A stretch of 64,000 nt of DNA from Burkholderia sp. WSM2232 (GTDB lineage Bacteria; Pseudomonadota; Gammaproteobacteria; Burkholderiales; Burkholderiaceae), in contig NZ_AWZV01000030.1 in assembly GCF_000472545.1 (NCBI RefSeq), positions 1-64,000 of the forward strand. Reading direction: 5' to 3'. Shown here one piece after another: positions 34,628 through 43,095 of this stretch (the first letter of the stretch is position 1; every line of letters starts with the position of its first letter). Under the pieces are notes generated by a model. It was not told the origin of the DNA. It searched no databases and saw nothing but the letters and a program-made list of their open reading frames with translations. The translations under genes and the position numbers were made by a program.

Positions 34628-35277
34628 GCGTGTATCCCCGCAATGGTGAAACGCACCTGGTCGCCGGGCTGCAACAGGGTGGGCGGGCGGCGCGCGGGAT
34701 CGAAAAGCGGCAGCTCGGTGCGGCCGATCAGTTGCCAGCCGCCGGGCGAAGTGGCCGGATAGATGCCCGTCTGTTCGCCGCCAATGCCGACCGAGCCCGC
34801 CGGCACTTCGAGCCGCGGCGACGCGCGGCGCGGCGTATGCAGCGCCTCGTCGAGCCCGCCCAGGTAGGCGAAGCCCGGCTGGAAGCCGAGAAAGAACACC
34901 ACGTACTGACCAGCAGAATGCCGCTCGATCACTTCGCGCACGCTCAGGCCGGTGTGGTTCGCCACCGCGCCGAGGTCGGGGCCGAACTCGCCGCCGTACT
35001 GAACCGGAATCTCGACCTCGCGGCCCGCCGCCGGCGCCTCGCCCGCGGCGTCCCACGCGTGCTGCAGGCGGCTTGACAGCGCGTCGTGGTCGGCTTCCAG
35101 CGGATCGAACACGAGCGTCAGGTTGTTCATGCCCGGCACCACTTCCAGCACATGCGGCCAGTCACGCGCGAGTTCAGCGGCCGCCCACACGCGGCGCTGG
35201 CAATCGAGCGTCGCAGGCGGCGGTGCCTCGCAGACCAGCGCGGCGTCGCCGAGCGGAAAGATTTTGGGTTGGCTCAT
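34624..35277 (-). CDS. pxpB: 5-oxoprolinase subunit PxpB
   Basis: A 217-residue AHS1/KipI-type protein, first gene of the 5-oxoproline unit. It starts MSQPKIFPLGDAALVCEAPP and has MNNLTLVFDP, VPVQYGG-type IPVQYGGEFGPDLGAVANHT, and FFLGFQPGFAYLGGLDEALH, which is the hallmark of the family. The ATG at 35277 fits family starts; 29 upstream codons are open but unlikely. Expression is probably controlled from the 35278-35479 gap, which contains an AT-rich inverted repeat and faces a winged-helix gene. Confidence 0.93.
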   Translation of the reverse strand: MSQPKIFPLGDAALVCEAPPPATLDCQRRVWAAAELARDWPHVLEVVPGMNNLTLVFDPLEADHDALSSRLQHAWDAAGEAPAAGREVEIPVQYGGEFGPDLGAVANHTGLSVREVIERHSAGQYVVFFLGFQPGFAYLGGLDEALHTPRRASPRLEVPAGSVGIGGEQTGIYPATSPGGWQLIGRTELPLFDPARRPPTLLQPGDQVRFTIAGIHA

Positions 35278-35366
35278 GGCTAGAAGACCCGAAGAAGTCG
35301 AAGAGTTCGGCACCGCGACCGTCGGCAAAAGCATTGGAAGACCGTTAGGCGGTGTTTGGAGCATAC

Positions 35367-35389
35367 ATTGTCAATAAAATATCAACAAT
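35367..35389. promoter_or_regulatory. Candidate operator between pxpB and the winged-helix regulator
   Basis: ATTGTCAATA (35367-35376) and TATCAACAAT (35380-35389) form an imperfect inverted repeat (8 of 10 pairs) around AAA. It lies in a sharply AT-rich patch within GC-rich DNA, midway between divergent genes. Size and symmetry suit a winged-helix dimer. Binding by the neighbouring regulator is inference. Confidence 0.55.
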
Positions 35390-35479
35390 TTCTCAATAAG
35401 AGTTTTCGCCAGGCTCGCAGCCCGAGGCCGCTCGTCGTACACTCCGGACACTCTCCATCCTGTTTCCTGAGAAATTCAC

Positions 35480-35992
35480 ATGTCGCGGCATCCCACCAAG
35501 ATCGTCTCGTCGGAACATCTCGTGTCCGATACGAGCGCGGAGCTGTCCGAGCTCGAATACGCGCTCATCATGGCCGGCAACGCATTCAACCGATGGATGG
35601 TGCGCTGCATGTCGGCGGCTGGGGAGAAGGACATGACCGCCATCGAAGTCTCGCTGCTGCATCACGTGAGTCATCGCGAACGCCGCAAGAAGCTCGCCGA
35701 CATCTGCTTCGTGCTGAACATCGAAGACACGCACGTCGCGACCTATGCGTTGAAGAAGCTTGTAGCTAGAGGGTATGTAAAAAGCGAAAAGACCGGCAAG
35801 GAAGTGTTCTTTTCGGCGACCGAGGCCGGCCGCGCGCTGTGCCTGAAGTACCGCGAGGTGCGCGAGAGCTGCCTGATTTCGACGCTCAAGGAAAGCGGCC
35901 TCACCAACGAACAGATCGGCGAGGCCGCGCAGCTGATGCGCAATGCGTCGGGCATGTACGACACGGCCGCGCGCGCGGCGGCGTCGCTATAA
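35480..35992 (+). CDS. MarR-like winged-helix transcriptional regulator
   Basis: A 170-residue protein with the MarR-type layout: an N-terminal helix (SELEYALIMAGNAFNRWMVR), a winged helix-turn-helix (DICFVLNIEDTHVATYALKK, LVARGYVKSEKTGKEVFFSA) and a C-terminal dimerisation helix. The recognition helix region has DTHVATYALKKL. It is divergent from pxpB, so it most likely regulates the 5-oxoproline genes and itself. The ligand could be 5-oxoproline, but no ligand pocket can be judged from sequence. It is close to the winged-helix DNA-binding proteins annotated near allophanate-hydrolase-like genes. Confidence 0.82.
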   Translation: MSRHPTKIVSSEHLVSDTSAELSELEYALIMAGNAFNRWMVRCMSAAGEKDMTAIEVSLLHHVSHRERRKKLADICFVLNIEDTHVATYALKKLVARGYVKSEKTGKEVFFSATEAGRALCLKYREVRESCLISTLKESGLTNEQIGEAAQLMRNASGMYDTAARAAASL

Positions 35993-36092
35993 CAAAGGAC
36001 TACGCGGCGGCGCCCGGCCGTGCGTTGCGGCGTGCATCGCGCGCCTCGCGCGACTCTGGAGAATGCGCTCGCGCCATGTGGTTCGCCTGCGC

Positions 36093-36665
36093 TTAGCCAG
36101 CCGCCCGCGCGTGCAGACCCGTCTCGGTGACGATCATGTCGAGCGGAATGTCATGCGCCTCACGCTGCAGCGCCGGCGTGCGGCACGCTTCATATGCGAC
36201 GCCCACGGTGATCGGCCGCGCCGCGCCCGGCCAGCCGGCGAGCGTGCGGTCATAGTACCCGCCGCCGTAGCCGAGCCGGTAGCCGTCGGCGTCGAAACCC
36301 ACGCAGGGCACGAGCAGCAGTTCGGGAATCACCAGACGTTCGGTTGCGGGCTCCGTGATCTTGTGATGGCCGATCTTCATCGGCGTATCCGGCGACCATG
36401 CGTGAAACTCGAGCGGCAAGCCGCGTTCCCTGATGATCGGCAGACTGGCTTCGCGCCGCGAGCCGCCCGCGAGCCACACAGAGATCGCTGCGCGCGCATC
36501 GAACTCGCCTGCGAGCGGCCAGTAGAACCCCACGCTCATCACGTCGAAATGCTTCAACGCGTCGAGCACGCGACGCCCGAGCGCGGCGTTGTTCGCCGGC
36601 TCGGAAGCCGCTTGCAGCCTTGCTTCCAATAGCATTCTACGCAGCGCCTTTTTCGATTCCGTCAC
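36093..36665 (-). CDS. fau: 5-formyltetrahydrofolate cyclo-ligase
   Basis: The enzyme converts 5-formyl-THF to 5,10-methenyl-THF using ATP, recovering folate from the dead-end 5-formyl form. The GTG at 36665 gives 190 residues (the normal size); an ATG at 36635 would give 180. The open frame reaches 36782 but the extra part is not family-like. Diagnostic sequence is LLVPCVGFDADGYRLGYGGG followed by YYDRTLAGWP, near residues 115-145. It is divergent from the lytic transglycosylase gene with only 47 bases between starts, so their promoters overlap. 6S RNA, which adjoins this gene in enterics, is not visible here. Confidence 0.9.
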   Translation of the reverse strand: MTESKKALRRMLLEARLQAASEPANNAALGRRVLDALKHFDVMSVGFYWPLAGEFDARAAISVWLAGGSRREASLPIIRERGLPLEFHAWSPDTPMKIGHHKITEPATERLVIPELLLVPCVGFDADGYRLGYGGGYYDRTLAGWPGAARPITVGVAYEACRTPALQREAHDIPLDMIVTETGLHARAAG

Positions 36666-36712
36666 AGGGTTGCATGCTATGCTTGGGTTCAATTCGCGCT
36701 CCAGAAACAACG

Positions 36713-38680
36713 ATGTCAAAAAGTCTTTATCGAGTATATCGCGCGGCCGGTATGGCGCTTGCCGCAGCCGCGCTCGTTGCATGCAGCACCGCGTCAGCCG
36801 TCAAGCCACTTCCCATTTCGCAGCTCACCAACGACGATCAGATTTTCGTCCAGTTGCGCGAAGCCGCCCGCAATAACGACGCAGCACGTGCGGCACAGCT
36901 TGCAAGCATGATTCCGGGCTACCCGGCGCCCTCGTATCTGGAGTACTTCCAGATCAAGCCGCAACTGTTCGATTCGTCCGGCCACGCGCGCGTCGACGCG
37001 CCCGACGCGCCGGTGCTCGCGTTCCTGCAGAAATACGACGGTCAGGCCATTGCCGACCGCATGCGCAACGACTACCTCACCGTGCTCGGCGCGCGCCACG
37101 ACTGGCGCAACTTCGATCAGCAATACGCGCGTTTCGTGCTGAACGACGACACGCAGGTGAAATGCTACGCGCTGGAATCGCGTGCGTCGCGCGGCGAAAA
37201 CGTGGCGGATGCGGCGCGCGCGCTGCTCGTGGATCCGAAGTGGTACGGCGACGGCTGCGTCGATCTGATCACTGTGCTTGGCGTCAACAAGCAGTTCAGT
37301 AGCGACGACATCTGGCAGCAGATCCGTCTCGCTTACGAACAGAACTATACGAACACCGGCAGCAAGCTCGTCGATGCGCTCGGCAATCAGGCGCCCGATC
37401 CGGTGCTGTTCGGGCAGGCCGCGAATACACCGCCACTGCTGCTCGCGCGCGGTGTCGGCGCGGATCCGCAAGCGCATCAACTCGCGTTGCTCGCGATCAC
37501 GCGCATGGCGCGCAACGACCCGGCGATGGCCGCGGCCACGTTCGCGTCGGTCGCGCCTTCGCTGAATTCGCCGGAGCGCGCCATTGGCTGGGGCACGATT
37601 GCCTATCAGGCGGCCGCCAAGCAGATGCCGAGTGCGGTGGACTGGTACAGACTGTCGGCGAACGCGCCGCTCTCGAACCCCGCCTACGAATGGCGCACGC
37701 GCACGGCGCTTCTCGCCGGCGACTGGAACATGGTGCGCTGGTCGATCGAGCAGATGCCGGCTGCGCTGCGTAGCCAGCCGTCGTGGGTGTACTGGCATGC
37801 CCGCGCGCTCAAGCAGGCGGGCGACACTGTCACCGCGAACCAGGAATTCGAGTCGATCTCGCAAGGCTTTAATTTCTACGGCCAGCTTGCCGCGGAAGAA
37901 CTGGGCCAGAAGATTGCGGTGCCGCCGAGAACCACCGTCACGGACTCCGAAATCCAGCAGGCCGGCGAGACGCCGGGCTTCGACCTCGCGCGGCGCTTCT
38001 ATGCGCTGAATCTGCGGCTGGAAGGCAATCGCGAATGGAACTGGCCGCTGCGCGGCATGAGCGACCGTCAGTTGCTCGCGGCGGCGGAATACGCGCGCCG
38101 TATCCAGCTGTACGACCGCACCGTCAACACGGCGGACCGCACGAAAACCGAACACGACTTTTCGCTGCGTTATCTGTCGCCGTTCCGCGACATCGTGGAG
38201 CGCGATGCGCAGTCCACCGGACTCGACGTGGAGTGGGCGTACGGGCTGATTCGTCAGGAGTCGCGCTTCATCATCAACGCGCGCTCCGAAGTCGGCGCGG
38301 GCGGATTGATGCAACTGATGCCGGGCACCGCGCAACTGGTCGCCAAGAAGATCGGTCTCGGCCCGATTTCGCGCGAGCAGATGAACGACATCAACACCAA
38401 CATCCTGCTCGGCACGAACTACCTGTCGATGATCTACAATCAGTTCGATGGTTCGGCCGTACTCGCCACGGCGGGCTACAACGCCGGTCCGGGCCGGCCG
38501 CGCAACTGGCGGCAGTCATTGCAGCGGCCGGTTGAAGGTGCGATCTTCGCCGAGTCGATTCCGTTCCAGGAAACGCGCGACTACGTTAAGAATGTGTTGT
38601 CCAACACGGTCTACTATGCGGCATTGTTCGAAGGCCGTCCGCAATCGCTGAAGGCGCGTCTGGGTTATATCGCACCGTAA
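36713..38680 (+). CDS. Soluble lytic murein transglycosylase (Slt70-like)
   Basis: This periplasmic enzyme cleaves peptidoglycan glycan strands to 1,6-anhydro products. The start at 36713 (MSKSLYRVYRAAGMALAAAA) gives 655 residues with an N-terminal hydrophobic segment ending LVACSTAS, which looks like a lipobox (LVAC), so it may be a lipoprotein. Residues ~50-480 are the alpha-superhelical U domain. The C-terminal SLT domain has WAYGLIRQESRFIINARSEV with the catalytic Glu, GLMQLMPGTAQLVAKKIG and YLSMIYNQFDGSAVLATAGY. The size matches Slt70. A TATGCT at 36678-36683 could be the -10. Confidence 0.92.
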   Translation: MSKSLYRVYRAAGMALAAAALVACSTASAVKPLPISQLTNDDQIFVQLREAARNNDAARAAQLASMIPGYPAPSYLEYFQIKPQLFDSSGHARVDAPDAPVLAFLQKYDGQAIADRMRNDYLTVLGARHDWRNFDQQYARFVLNDDTQVKCYALESRASRGENVADAARALLVDPKWYGDGCVDLITVLGVNKQFSSDDIWQQIRLAYEQNYTNTGSKLVDALGNQAPDPVLFGQAANTPPLLLARGVGADPQAHQLALLAITRMARNDPAMAAATFASVAPSLNSPERAIGWGTIAYQAAAKQMPSAVDWYRLSANAPLSNPAYEWRTRTALLAGDWNMVRWSIEQMPAALRSQPSWVYWHARALKQAGDTVTANQEFESISQGFNFYGQLAAEELGQKIAVPPRTTVTDSEIQQAGETPGFDLARRFYALNLRLEGNREWNWPLRGMSDRQLLAAAEYARRIQLYDRTVNTADRTKTEHDFSLRYLSPFRDIVERDAQSTGLDVEWAYGLIRQESRFIINARSEVGAGGLMQLMPGTAQLVAKKIGLGPISREQMNDINTNILLGTNYLSMIYNQFDGSAVLATAGYNAGPGRPRNWRQSLQRPVEGAIFAESIPFQETRDYVKNVLSNTVYYAALFEGRPQSLKARLGYIAP

Positions 38681-38754
38681 GCGCCGTGCCGCCGCTGCCA
38701 CGGCAGCGGCGCGCCACGCCAGCCGTTGCCGCGGCTTCCACCAGGGAGTCGAAA

Positions 38755-39708
38755 ATGCGACACAAAGCCATTGCGATCATTGGCGGTTCCGGGTTTATCG
38801 GAAGCCACCTCGTCAACGCCCTCGTCGAAGTGGGCAAAGACGTACGCATCGCCACACGGCGGCGCCACAACGCGCGCCACCTCACGCTCCTGCCCATCGA
38901 CGTGATCGAAACCGATGTGTTCGATCCGGTGCAGCTCGCGCGCTTTGTCGAAGGTGCGGACTGCGTGATCAATCTGGTCGGCACGCTGCATGGCAAACGC
39001 CGCACGCCCTACGGTCCCGAATTCGCGCGTGCGCACGTCGAGCTGCCTACGCGCATTGTCGCGGCTTGCGAAGGCAAGGGGGTGCATCGGCTGATTCATT
39101 TCAGCGCGCTCGGCGCGGACGCGAACGGCCCGAGCATGTATTCGCGTTCGAAGGGCGATGGCGAAAAGGCGGTTCACGCGGCCAATCTTGCGTGGACGGT
39201 ATTCCGGCCGTCCGTGGTATTCGGTCCCGAAGATCAGTTTCTCAACAAGTTCGCGTTTTTGCAGCGCATCTTTCCGGTCATTCCGCTCGCCATGCCGGAC
39301 GCCAAGTTCCAGCCGGTTTATGTCGGCGATGTGGCCAAGGCGATCGTCAACGTGCTCGATCTCGACGCGGCCAGTGGCAAGACCTATGAACTCGGCGGCC
39401 CGAGCGTCTATACGCTGGAAGAACTGGTCAAATACTGCGGCGACGTGATCGGCCGGCACGCGAGCATCATCCGCCTGCCTCACGCGCTCGCGCGCATGCA
39501 GGCGATGACCTTCGAAATGGCGCCGGGCGAACCGGTCATCACGCGCGACAATCTCGACTCGATGAAACACGACAACGTGTTGAGCCGCCCGCTCGCGCCC
39601 GAGCTTGGGATCGAGCCGGCCAGCATCGAAACAATCGCGCCTGTGTATCTGACAGGCGCGTCGTCGCGCTCGCGGTTCGATGCGTTTCGCGCGAGCGCGG
39701 GCCGCTGA
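38755..39708 (+). CDS. NDUFA9-like NAD(P)-binding protein (extended SDR)
   Basis: A 317-residue atypical short-chain dehydrogenase. The Rossmann motif is IAIIGGSGFIGSHLVNALVE at residues 6-25, followed by the NAD-specificity region VRIATRRRHNARHLTLLP and NLVGTLHGKRRTPYGPEF. YSRSKGDGEKAV replaces the classical YxxxK in a way common in complex I subunit NDUFA9 relatives. CAGGGAG precedes the ATG at 38755; the 23 codons upstream are excluded. These proteins are frequent in beta-proteobacteria beside cca and lytic transglycosylase genes, as here. Role unknown; possibly quinone- or lipid-related. Confidence 0.85.
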   Translation: MRHKAIAIIGGSGFIGSHLVNALVEVGKDVRIATRRRHNARHLTLLPIDVIETDVFDPVQLARFVEGADCVINLVGTLHGKRRTPYGPEFARAHVELPTRIVAACEGKGVHRLIHFSALGADANGPSMYSRSKGDGEKAVHAANLAWTVFRPSVVFGPEDQFLNKFAFLQRIFPVIPLAMPDAKFQPVYVGDVAKAIVNVLDLDAASGKTYELGGPSVYTLEELVKYCGDVIGRHASIIRLPHALARMQAMTFEMAPGEPVITRDNLDSMKHDNVLSRPLAPELGIEPASIETIAPVYLTGASSRSRFDAFRASAGR

Positions 39709-39747
39709 TCCTTTGTCTACTCAACTTCACTCTTCAGACAAACAGGC

Positions 39748-40401
39748 ATGAAGCTGCTTATTGGCAACAAGAACTACTCATCATGGTCGATGCGGCCTTG
39801 GGTGCTGCTCAAGCATTTCGGCATTGCATTCGACGAAGTGCTGATCGATCTGAATCAGCCCGGCACCAATGCGGCGGTGCTCGCACATGCGCCGGACAGT
39901 CCGGGCAAAATCCCGTGCCTGGTGGACGACGCAGGCTTGGCCGTATGGGACTCGCTCGCCATCGCCGAAACGCTTGCCGAGCGCTTTCCCGAACACGCGT
40001 TCTGGCCGCGCGACGCTGCGGCGCGCGCGCGTGCGCGCAGCGTCAGCGCCGAGATGCATTCGGGCTTCGGCGAATTGCGCTCGAACATGTGGATGAACAT
40101 TCGCGCGTCGTTTCCCGGCAAGAATGCGACGCCGGGCGTGCTGGCCGATATCGCGCGTATCGAGACGATCTGGCGCGACTGCCTCAACAGCTCGCGCGGC
40201 CCGTTTCTGTTCGGCGAATTCAGCATTGCCGACGCGATGTATGCGCCGGTGGCCATGCGCTTCAACACCTGGCAGCCCGCTTTGTCGGACACATCGCGCG
40301 CCTATGTAGAGCGGCTCGCGGAGCAGCCGGCGGTAAAAGCGTGGATTGACGACGCGCTGCGCGAGACCCACGCCGTCGCGTATCTAGACGAATGCCCATG
40401 A
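39748..40401 (+). CDS. Glutathione S-transferase family protein
   Basis: A 217-residue cytosolic GST. The N-terminal thioredoxin-fold domain begins MKLLIGNKNYSSWSMRPWVL, where Ser11-Ser12 is the likely catalytic position, and contains SPGKIPCLVDDAGLAVWDSL with the glutathione-binding cis-Pro and Glu/Asp-Ser. The C-terminal helical domain ends FGEFSIADAMYAPVAMRFNT. Similar proteins are annotated as GST or as maleylacetoacetate-isomerase-like; the substrate is not known. The stop overlaps the cca start (ATGA), so the two are translationally coupled. Confidence 0.88.
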   Translation: MKLLIGNKNYSSWSMRPWVLLKHFGIAFDEVLIDLNQPGTNAAVLAHAPDSPGKIPCLVDDAGLAVWDSLAIAETLAERFPEHAFWPRDAAARARARSVSAEMHSGFGELRSNMWMNIRASFPGKNATPGVLADIARIETIWRDCLNSSRGPFLFGEFSIADAMYAPVAMRFNTWQPALSDTSRAYVERLAEQPAVKAWIDDALRETHAVAYLDECP

Positions 40402-41651
40402 ATATTTATGCAGTAGGCGGAGCGATTCGCGACGAATTGCTGGGCGTGCCGGTGCAGGACCGCGATTACGTGGTGGTGGGCGCTACGCCCGAGCAGATGG
40501 TCGCGCAGGGTTATCGTCCGGTGGGCAAAGACTTTCCGGTGTTCCTGCATCCGCAGACGCACGAGGAGTACGCGCTCGCGCGCACCGAACGCAAGACCGC
40601 GGCCGGCTATCACGGCTTCCAGTTTTTCTACGCGCCTGATGTGACGCTTGAAGAGGACCTCGCGCGCCGCGATCTCACCATCAACGCGATGGCGCGCGAA
40701 GTGCGCCCCGACGGCGAGCTGACCGGGCCGGTTATCGATCCGTTCGGCGGCCAGCGCGACTTGCAGGCGAAGCTGTTCCGCCATGTCAGCGACGCATTTC
40801 TCGAAGACCCCGTGCGCATCTTGCGGATCGCGCGTTTCGCGGCGCGTTTCGCGGACTTCGCGGTCGCGCCGGAAACGCTCGCGCTGATGCGCAAGATGGT
40901 CGCCGACGGCGAGGTGGACGCGCTCGTCGCCGAACGCGTGTGGCAGGAGGTGTCGCGCGGTCTGATGGAAAAGAAGCCGTCGCGCATGTTCGCGGTACTG
41001 CGTGAGTGCGGCGCGTTGGCGCGAATTCTGCCGGAAATCGACGCACTGTTCGGCGTGCCGCAGCGCGCCGACTATCACCCCGAGGTCGACACTGGCGTAC
41101 ACGTGATGATGGTGGTCGACCACGCCGCGCAGCAGGGCTACGCGCTGCCGGTGCGCTTTGCCGCGCTCACGCATGATCTCGGCAAGGCGAGTACGCCGCA
41201 AGACGTTCTGCCGCGCCATATCGGTCACGAAGGCCGCAGCGTGGGTCTGCTCAAGCCCTTGTGCGAGCGCCTGCGCGTGCCGAACGAGTGCCGCGATCTG
41301 GCTTTGCTGGTGGCGCGTGAGCACGGCAACATTCATCGCGTGATGGAAATGGGGGCTGCTGCGCTCGTACGCCTGCTCGAGCGCAGCGACGCGATTCGCA
41401 AGCCTTCGCGTTTTGCCGAAGCGTTGCAGGCTTGCGAGGCCGACGCGCGCGGGCGGCTGGGTTTCGAGGCGCGCGAGTACCCGCAGGCCGAACGGTTGAG
41501 AGTTGCGCTCGTCGCCGCGCGGGGCGTGGATGCCGGCGCGGTTGCAAAGCGCTTCGCCGATGCGCCGGCCGGCATCAAGGACGCCGTGCACAAGGAGCGT
41601 GTGCGGGCGGTGGCCGCGGCGCTGGAGGGCGTAGTGAGCGGCGACTCGTGA
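40398..41651 (+). CDS. cca: Multifunctional CCA tRNA nucleotidyltransferase
   Basis: This enzyme adds or repairs the 3' CCA of tRNAs. The product (417 residues from MNIYAVGGAIRDELLGVPVQ) has the class II signature GGAIRDELLG and DRDYVVVGATPEQM with the catalytic acidic pair, EARTERK-type ALARTERKTAAGYHGFQF, and LARRDLTINAMA. The HD domain in the C-terminal half (FAALTHDLGKASTPQDVLPR with HD in THD) supplies phosphohydrolase activity, as in E. coli. The second ATG (40398) is chosen because it forms the ATGA overlap with the GST gene. Confidence 0.95.
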   Translation: MNIYAVGGAIRDELLGVPVQDRDYVVVGATPEQMVAQGYRPVGKDFPVFLHPQTHEEYALARTERKTAAGYHGFQFFYAPDVTLEEDLARRDLTINAMAREVRPDGELTGPVIDPFGGQRDLQAKLFRHVSDAFLEDPVRILRIARFAARFADFAVAPETLALMRKMVADGEVDALVAERVWQEVSRGLMEKKPSRMFAVLRECGALARILPEIDALFGVPQRADYHPEVDTGVHVMMVVDHAAQQGYALPVRFAALTHDLGKASTPQDVLPRHIGHEGRSVGLLKPLCERLRVPNECRDLALLVAREHGNIHRVMEMGAAALVRLLERSDAIRKPSRFAEALQACEADARGRLGFEAREYPQAERLRVALVAARGVDAGAVAKRFADAPAGIKDAVHKERVRAVAAALEGVVSGDS

Positions 41652-41682
41652 GTGGCGCCGCTCGCGGGCGGGAAACTCCGCT

Positions 41683-41877
41683 TTAAAGAAGCCTCGCGAT
41701 AAACGATAGCAGCATCGACAGCAACAGTGTCGACATGAACGGGAAATGATATTCGCGCCCAAAGAGGCGCGCGGTCACGTCGCCGGGCATGCGCCCAATG
41801 CCCAGTTTGCGAAGCCACGGCCAGCAGGCCGACAGCACGGCCAGGGCGACGAAAGTGGTGAGCAGCCAGCGGATCAT
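41683..41877 (-). CDS. DUF2905 small membrane protein
   Basis: A 64-residue protein with two membrane helices (IRWLLTTFVALAVLSACWPW; FPFMSTLLLSMLLSFIARLL) joined by GIGRMPGDVTARLFGREYHF, the conserved DUF2905 loop. The family is widespread in bacteria and uncharacterised. It lies 16 bases after the methyltransferase gene on the same strand and is probably cotranscribed. It converges with cca. Confidence 0.88.
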   Translation of the reverse strand: MIRWLLTTFVALAVLSACWPWLRKLGIGRMPGDVTARLFGREYHFPFMSTLLLSMLLSFIARLL

Positions 41878-41893
41878 CGCGCGAGTCCTCGCA

Positions 41894-43090
41894 TCACAAC
41901 GTATGCGACCGGTCGCCGTAGAGGAATGTCTTCAGCGTGGCCACAAGGCCGCGCGAGAACGCAATCACCTTGAAGAGCTCGCCCATTTCGGCCTCCGACA
42001 GCAGCTTGTGCACCGCATTTGACGCCGGCACAAAGCGGGCGGTGTCGGCGGGGTCGATTTCGAAGAGTGCATCCGTAATGCCGGCGTTTATCAGAAAGCG
42101 CGCTTGCGACATGAAGCCCAGCAGGTCCGCGCCGGTTTCCACACCCGCTTTGGCGATGCCGGTGAATTCCACATGCGCGGTAATGTCCTGCAAGCCCGGA
42201 TAAACAAACGGATCGCCGTGCGCGCGGTGCCGGTAGTGGCACATTAGCGTGCCTTCGGCGCGCTGCGGATGGTAGTACTCGTGATGCGGAAAGCCATAGT
42301 CGATGAAAAACGCCACGCCGCGCGCGAGCATCGTGCAAACGGTGCGCGTGAAGGCGCACGCGGCGTCGTGCATTTCGGCGATGTAGTCGCCGCCCCCCGT
42401 GTCGATTTCGCAGAGCCGCGCCAGATCGGCGGGCGCAGTCACCGGACGGTCTTCGAATGCGAACCACCCGTCGCGCCAGACCACGCCGCGCTCATGCCAC
42501 GCGCCGTTGACCGAAGCGAAAAGCCGGACCGGCATGGCGTCCAGCACTTCATTGCCGATCACCACGCCTTCAAAGCGCTCGGGCAGCGCGTCGAGCCAGC
42601 GCACTTTATTCGCGAGCTCAGGCGTGGCGACTTCGATAGTTTCGCGCTGGCGCTCGCGCAATTCGCCTGACAGATCGACAATCGAGTAGCTGTCGAACTC
42701 CACGCCCTTCGCGGACAGCGCGTTCAGCAAACCCGCGGCGAGCTTGCCGGTGCCGGCGCCGAACTCCATCACCTCGCGCGTGCCGGTTGCCTGCAACGCT
42801 TCTTCAACGGGGCGCGCGAGCGCCGCTGCAAAGTACGGCGATAGTTCGGGCGCCGTGACGAAGTCGCTGCCGTCGTCGCCGCGCAGGCCGAATTTGCGGG
42901 CGCCGCCGCTGTAATAGCCGAGTCCCGGCGCGTACAGCGCGCGTTCCATGTAGCGGTCGAACGGCATCCAGCCGCCGGCCTCTTGCAACTCGGCGCGAAT
43001 CCGCGCGACGAGTGTTTCGGACTGCGCCAGCGCGCTCGGGCCGGGAGCAGGTAAACTATCAGGTTGGTGAGCTTTCGGATTCATTCCCAT
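41894..43090 (-). CDS. SAM-dependent methyltransferase, NDUFAF7/MidA-like
   Basis: A 398-residue Class I methyltransferase of the DUF185 family, whose mitochondrial member NDUFAF7 dimethylates an arginine of complex I. Features are GGWMPFDRYMERALYAPGLG and DFVTAPELSPYFAAALARPV near the N terminus, MEFGAGTGKLAAGLL as the SAM-binding motif, GVVIGNEVLDAMPVRLF, and a later YRHRAHGDPFVYPGLQDITA. The second in-frame ATG two codons downstream (43083) is an alternative start. Its start lies only 5-12 bases from that of the divergent SDR gene. Confidence 0.9.
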   Translation of the reverse strand: MGMNPKAHQPDSLPAPGPSALAQSETLVARIRAELQEAGGWMPFDRYMERALYAPGLGYYSGGARKFGLRGDDGSDFVTAPELSPYFAAALARPVEEALQATGTREVMEFGAGTGKLAAGLLNALSAKGVEFDSYSIVDLSGELRERQRETIEVATPELANKVRWLDALPERFEGVVIGNEVLDAMPVRLFASVNGAWHERGVVWRDGWFAFEDRPVTAPADLARLCEIDTGGGDYIAEMHDAACAFTRTVCTMLARGVAFFIDYGFPHHEYYHPQRAEGTLMCHYRHRAHGDPFVYPGLQDITAHVEFTGIAKAGVETGADLLGFMSQARFLINAGITDALFEIDPADTARFVPASNAVHKLLSEAEMGELFKVIAFSRGLVATLKTFLYGDRSHTL

Positions 43091-43095
43091 TGTAA

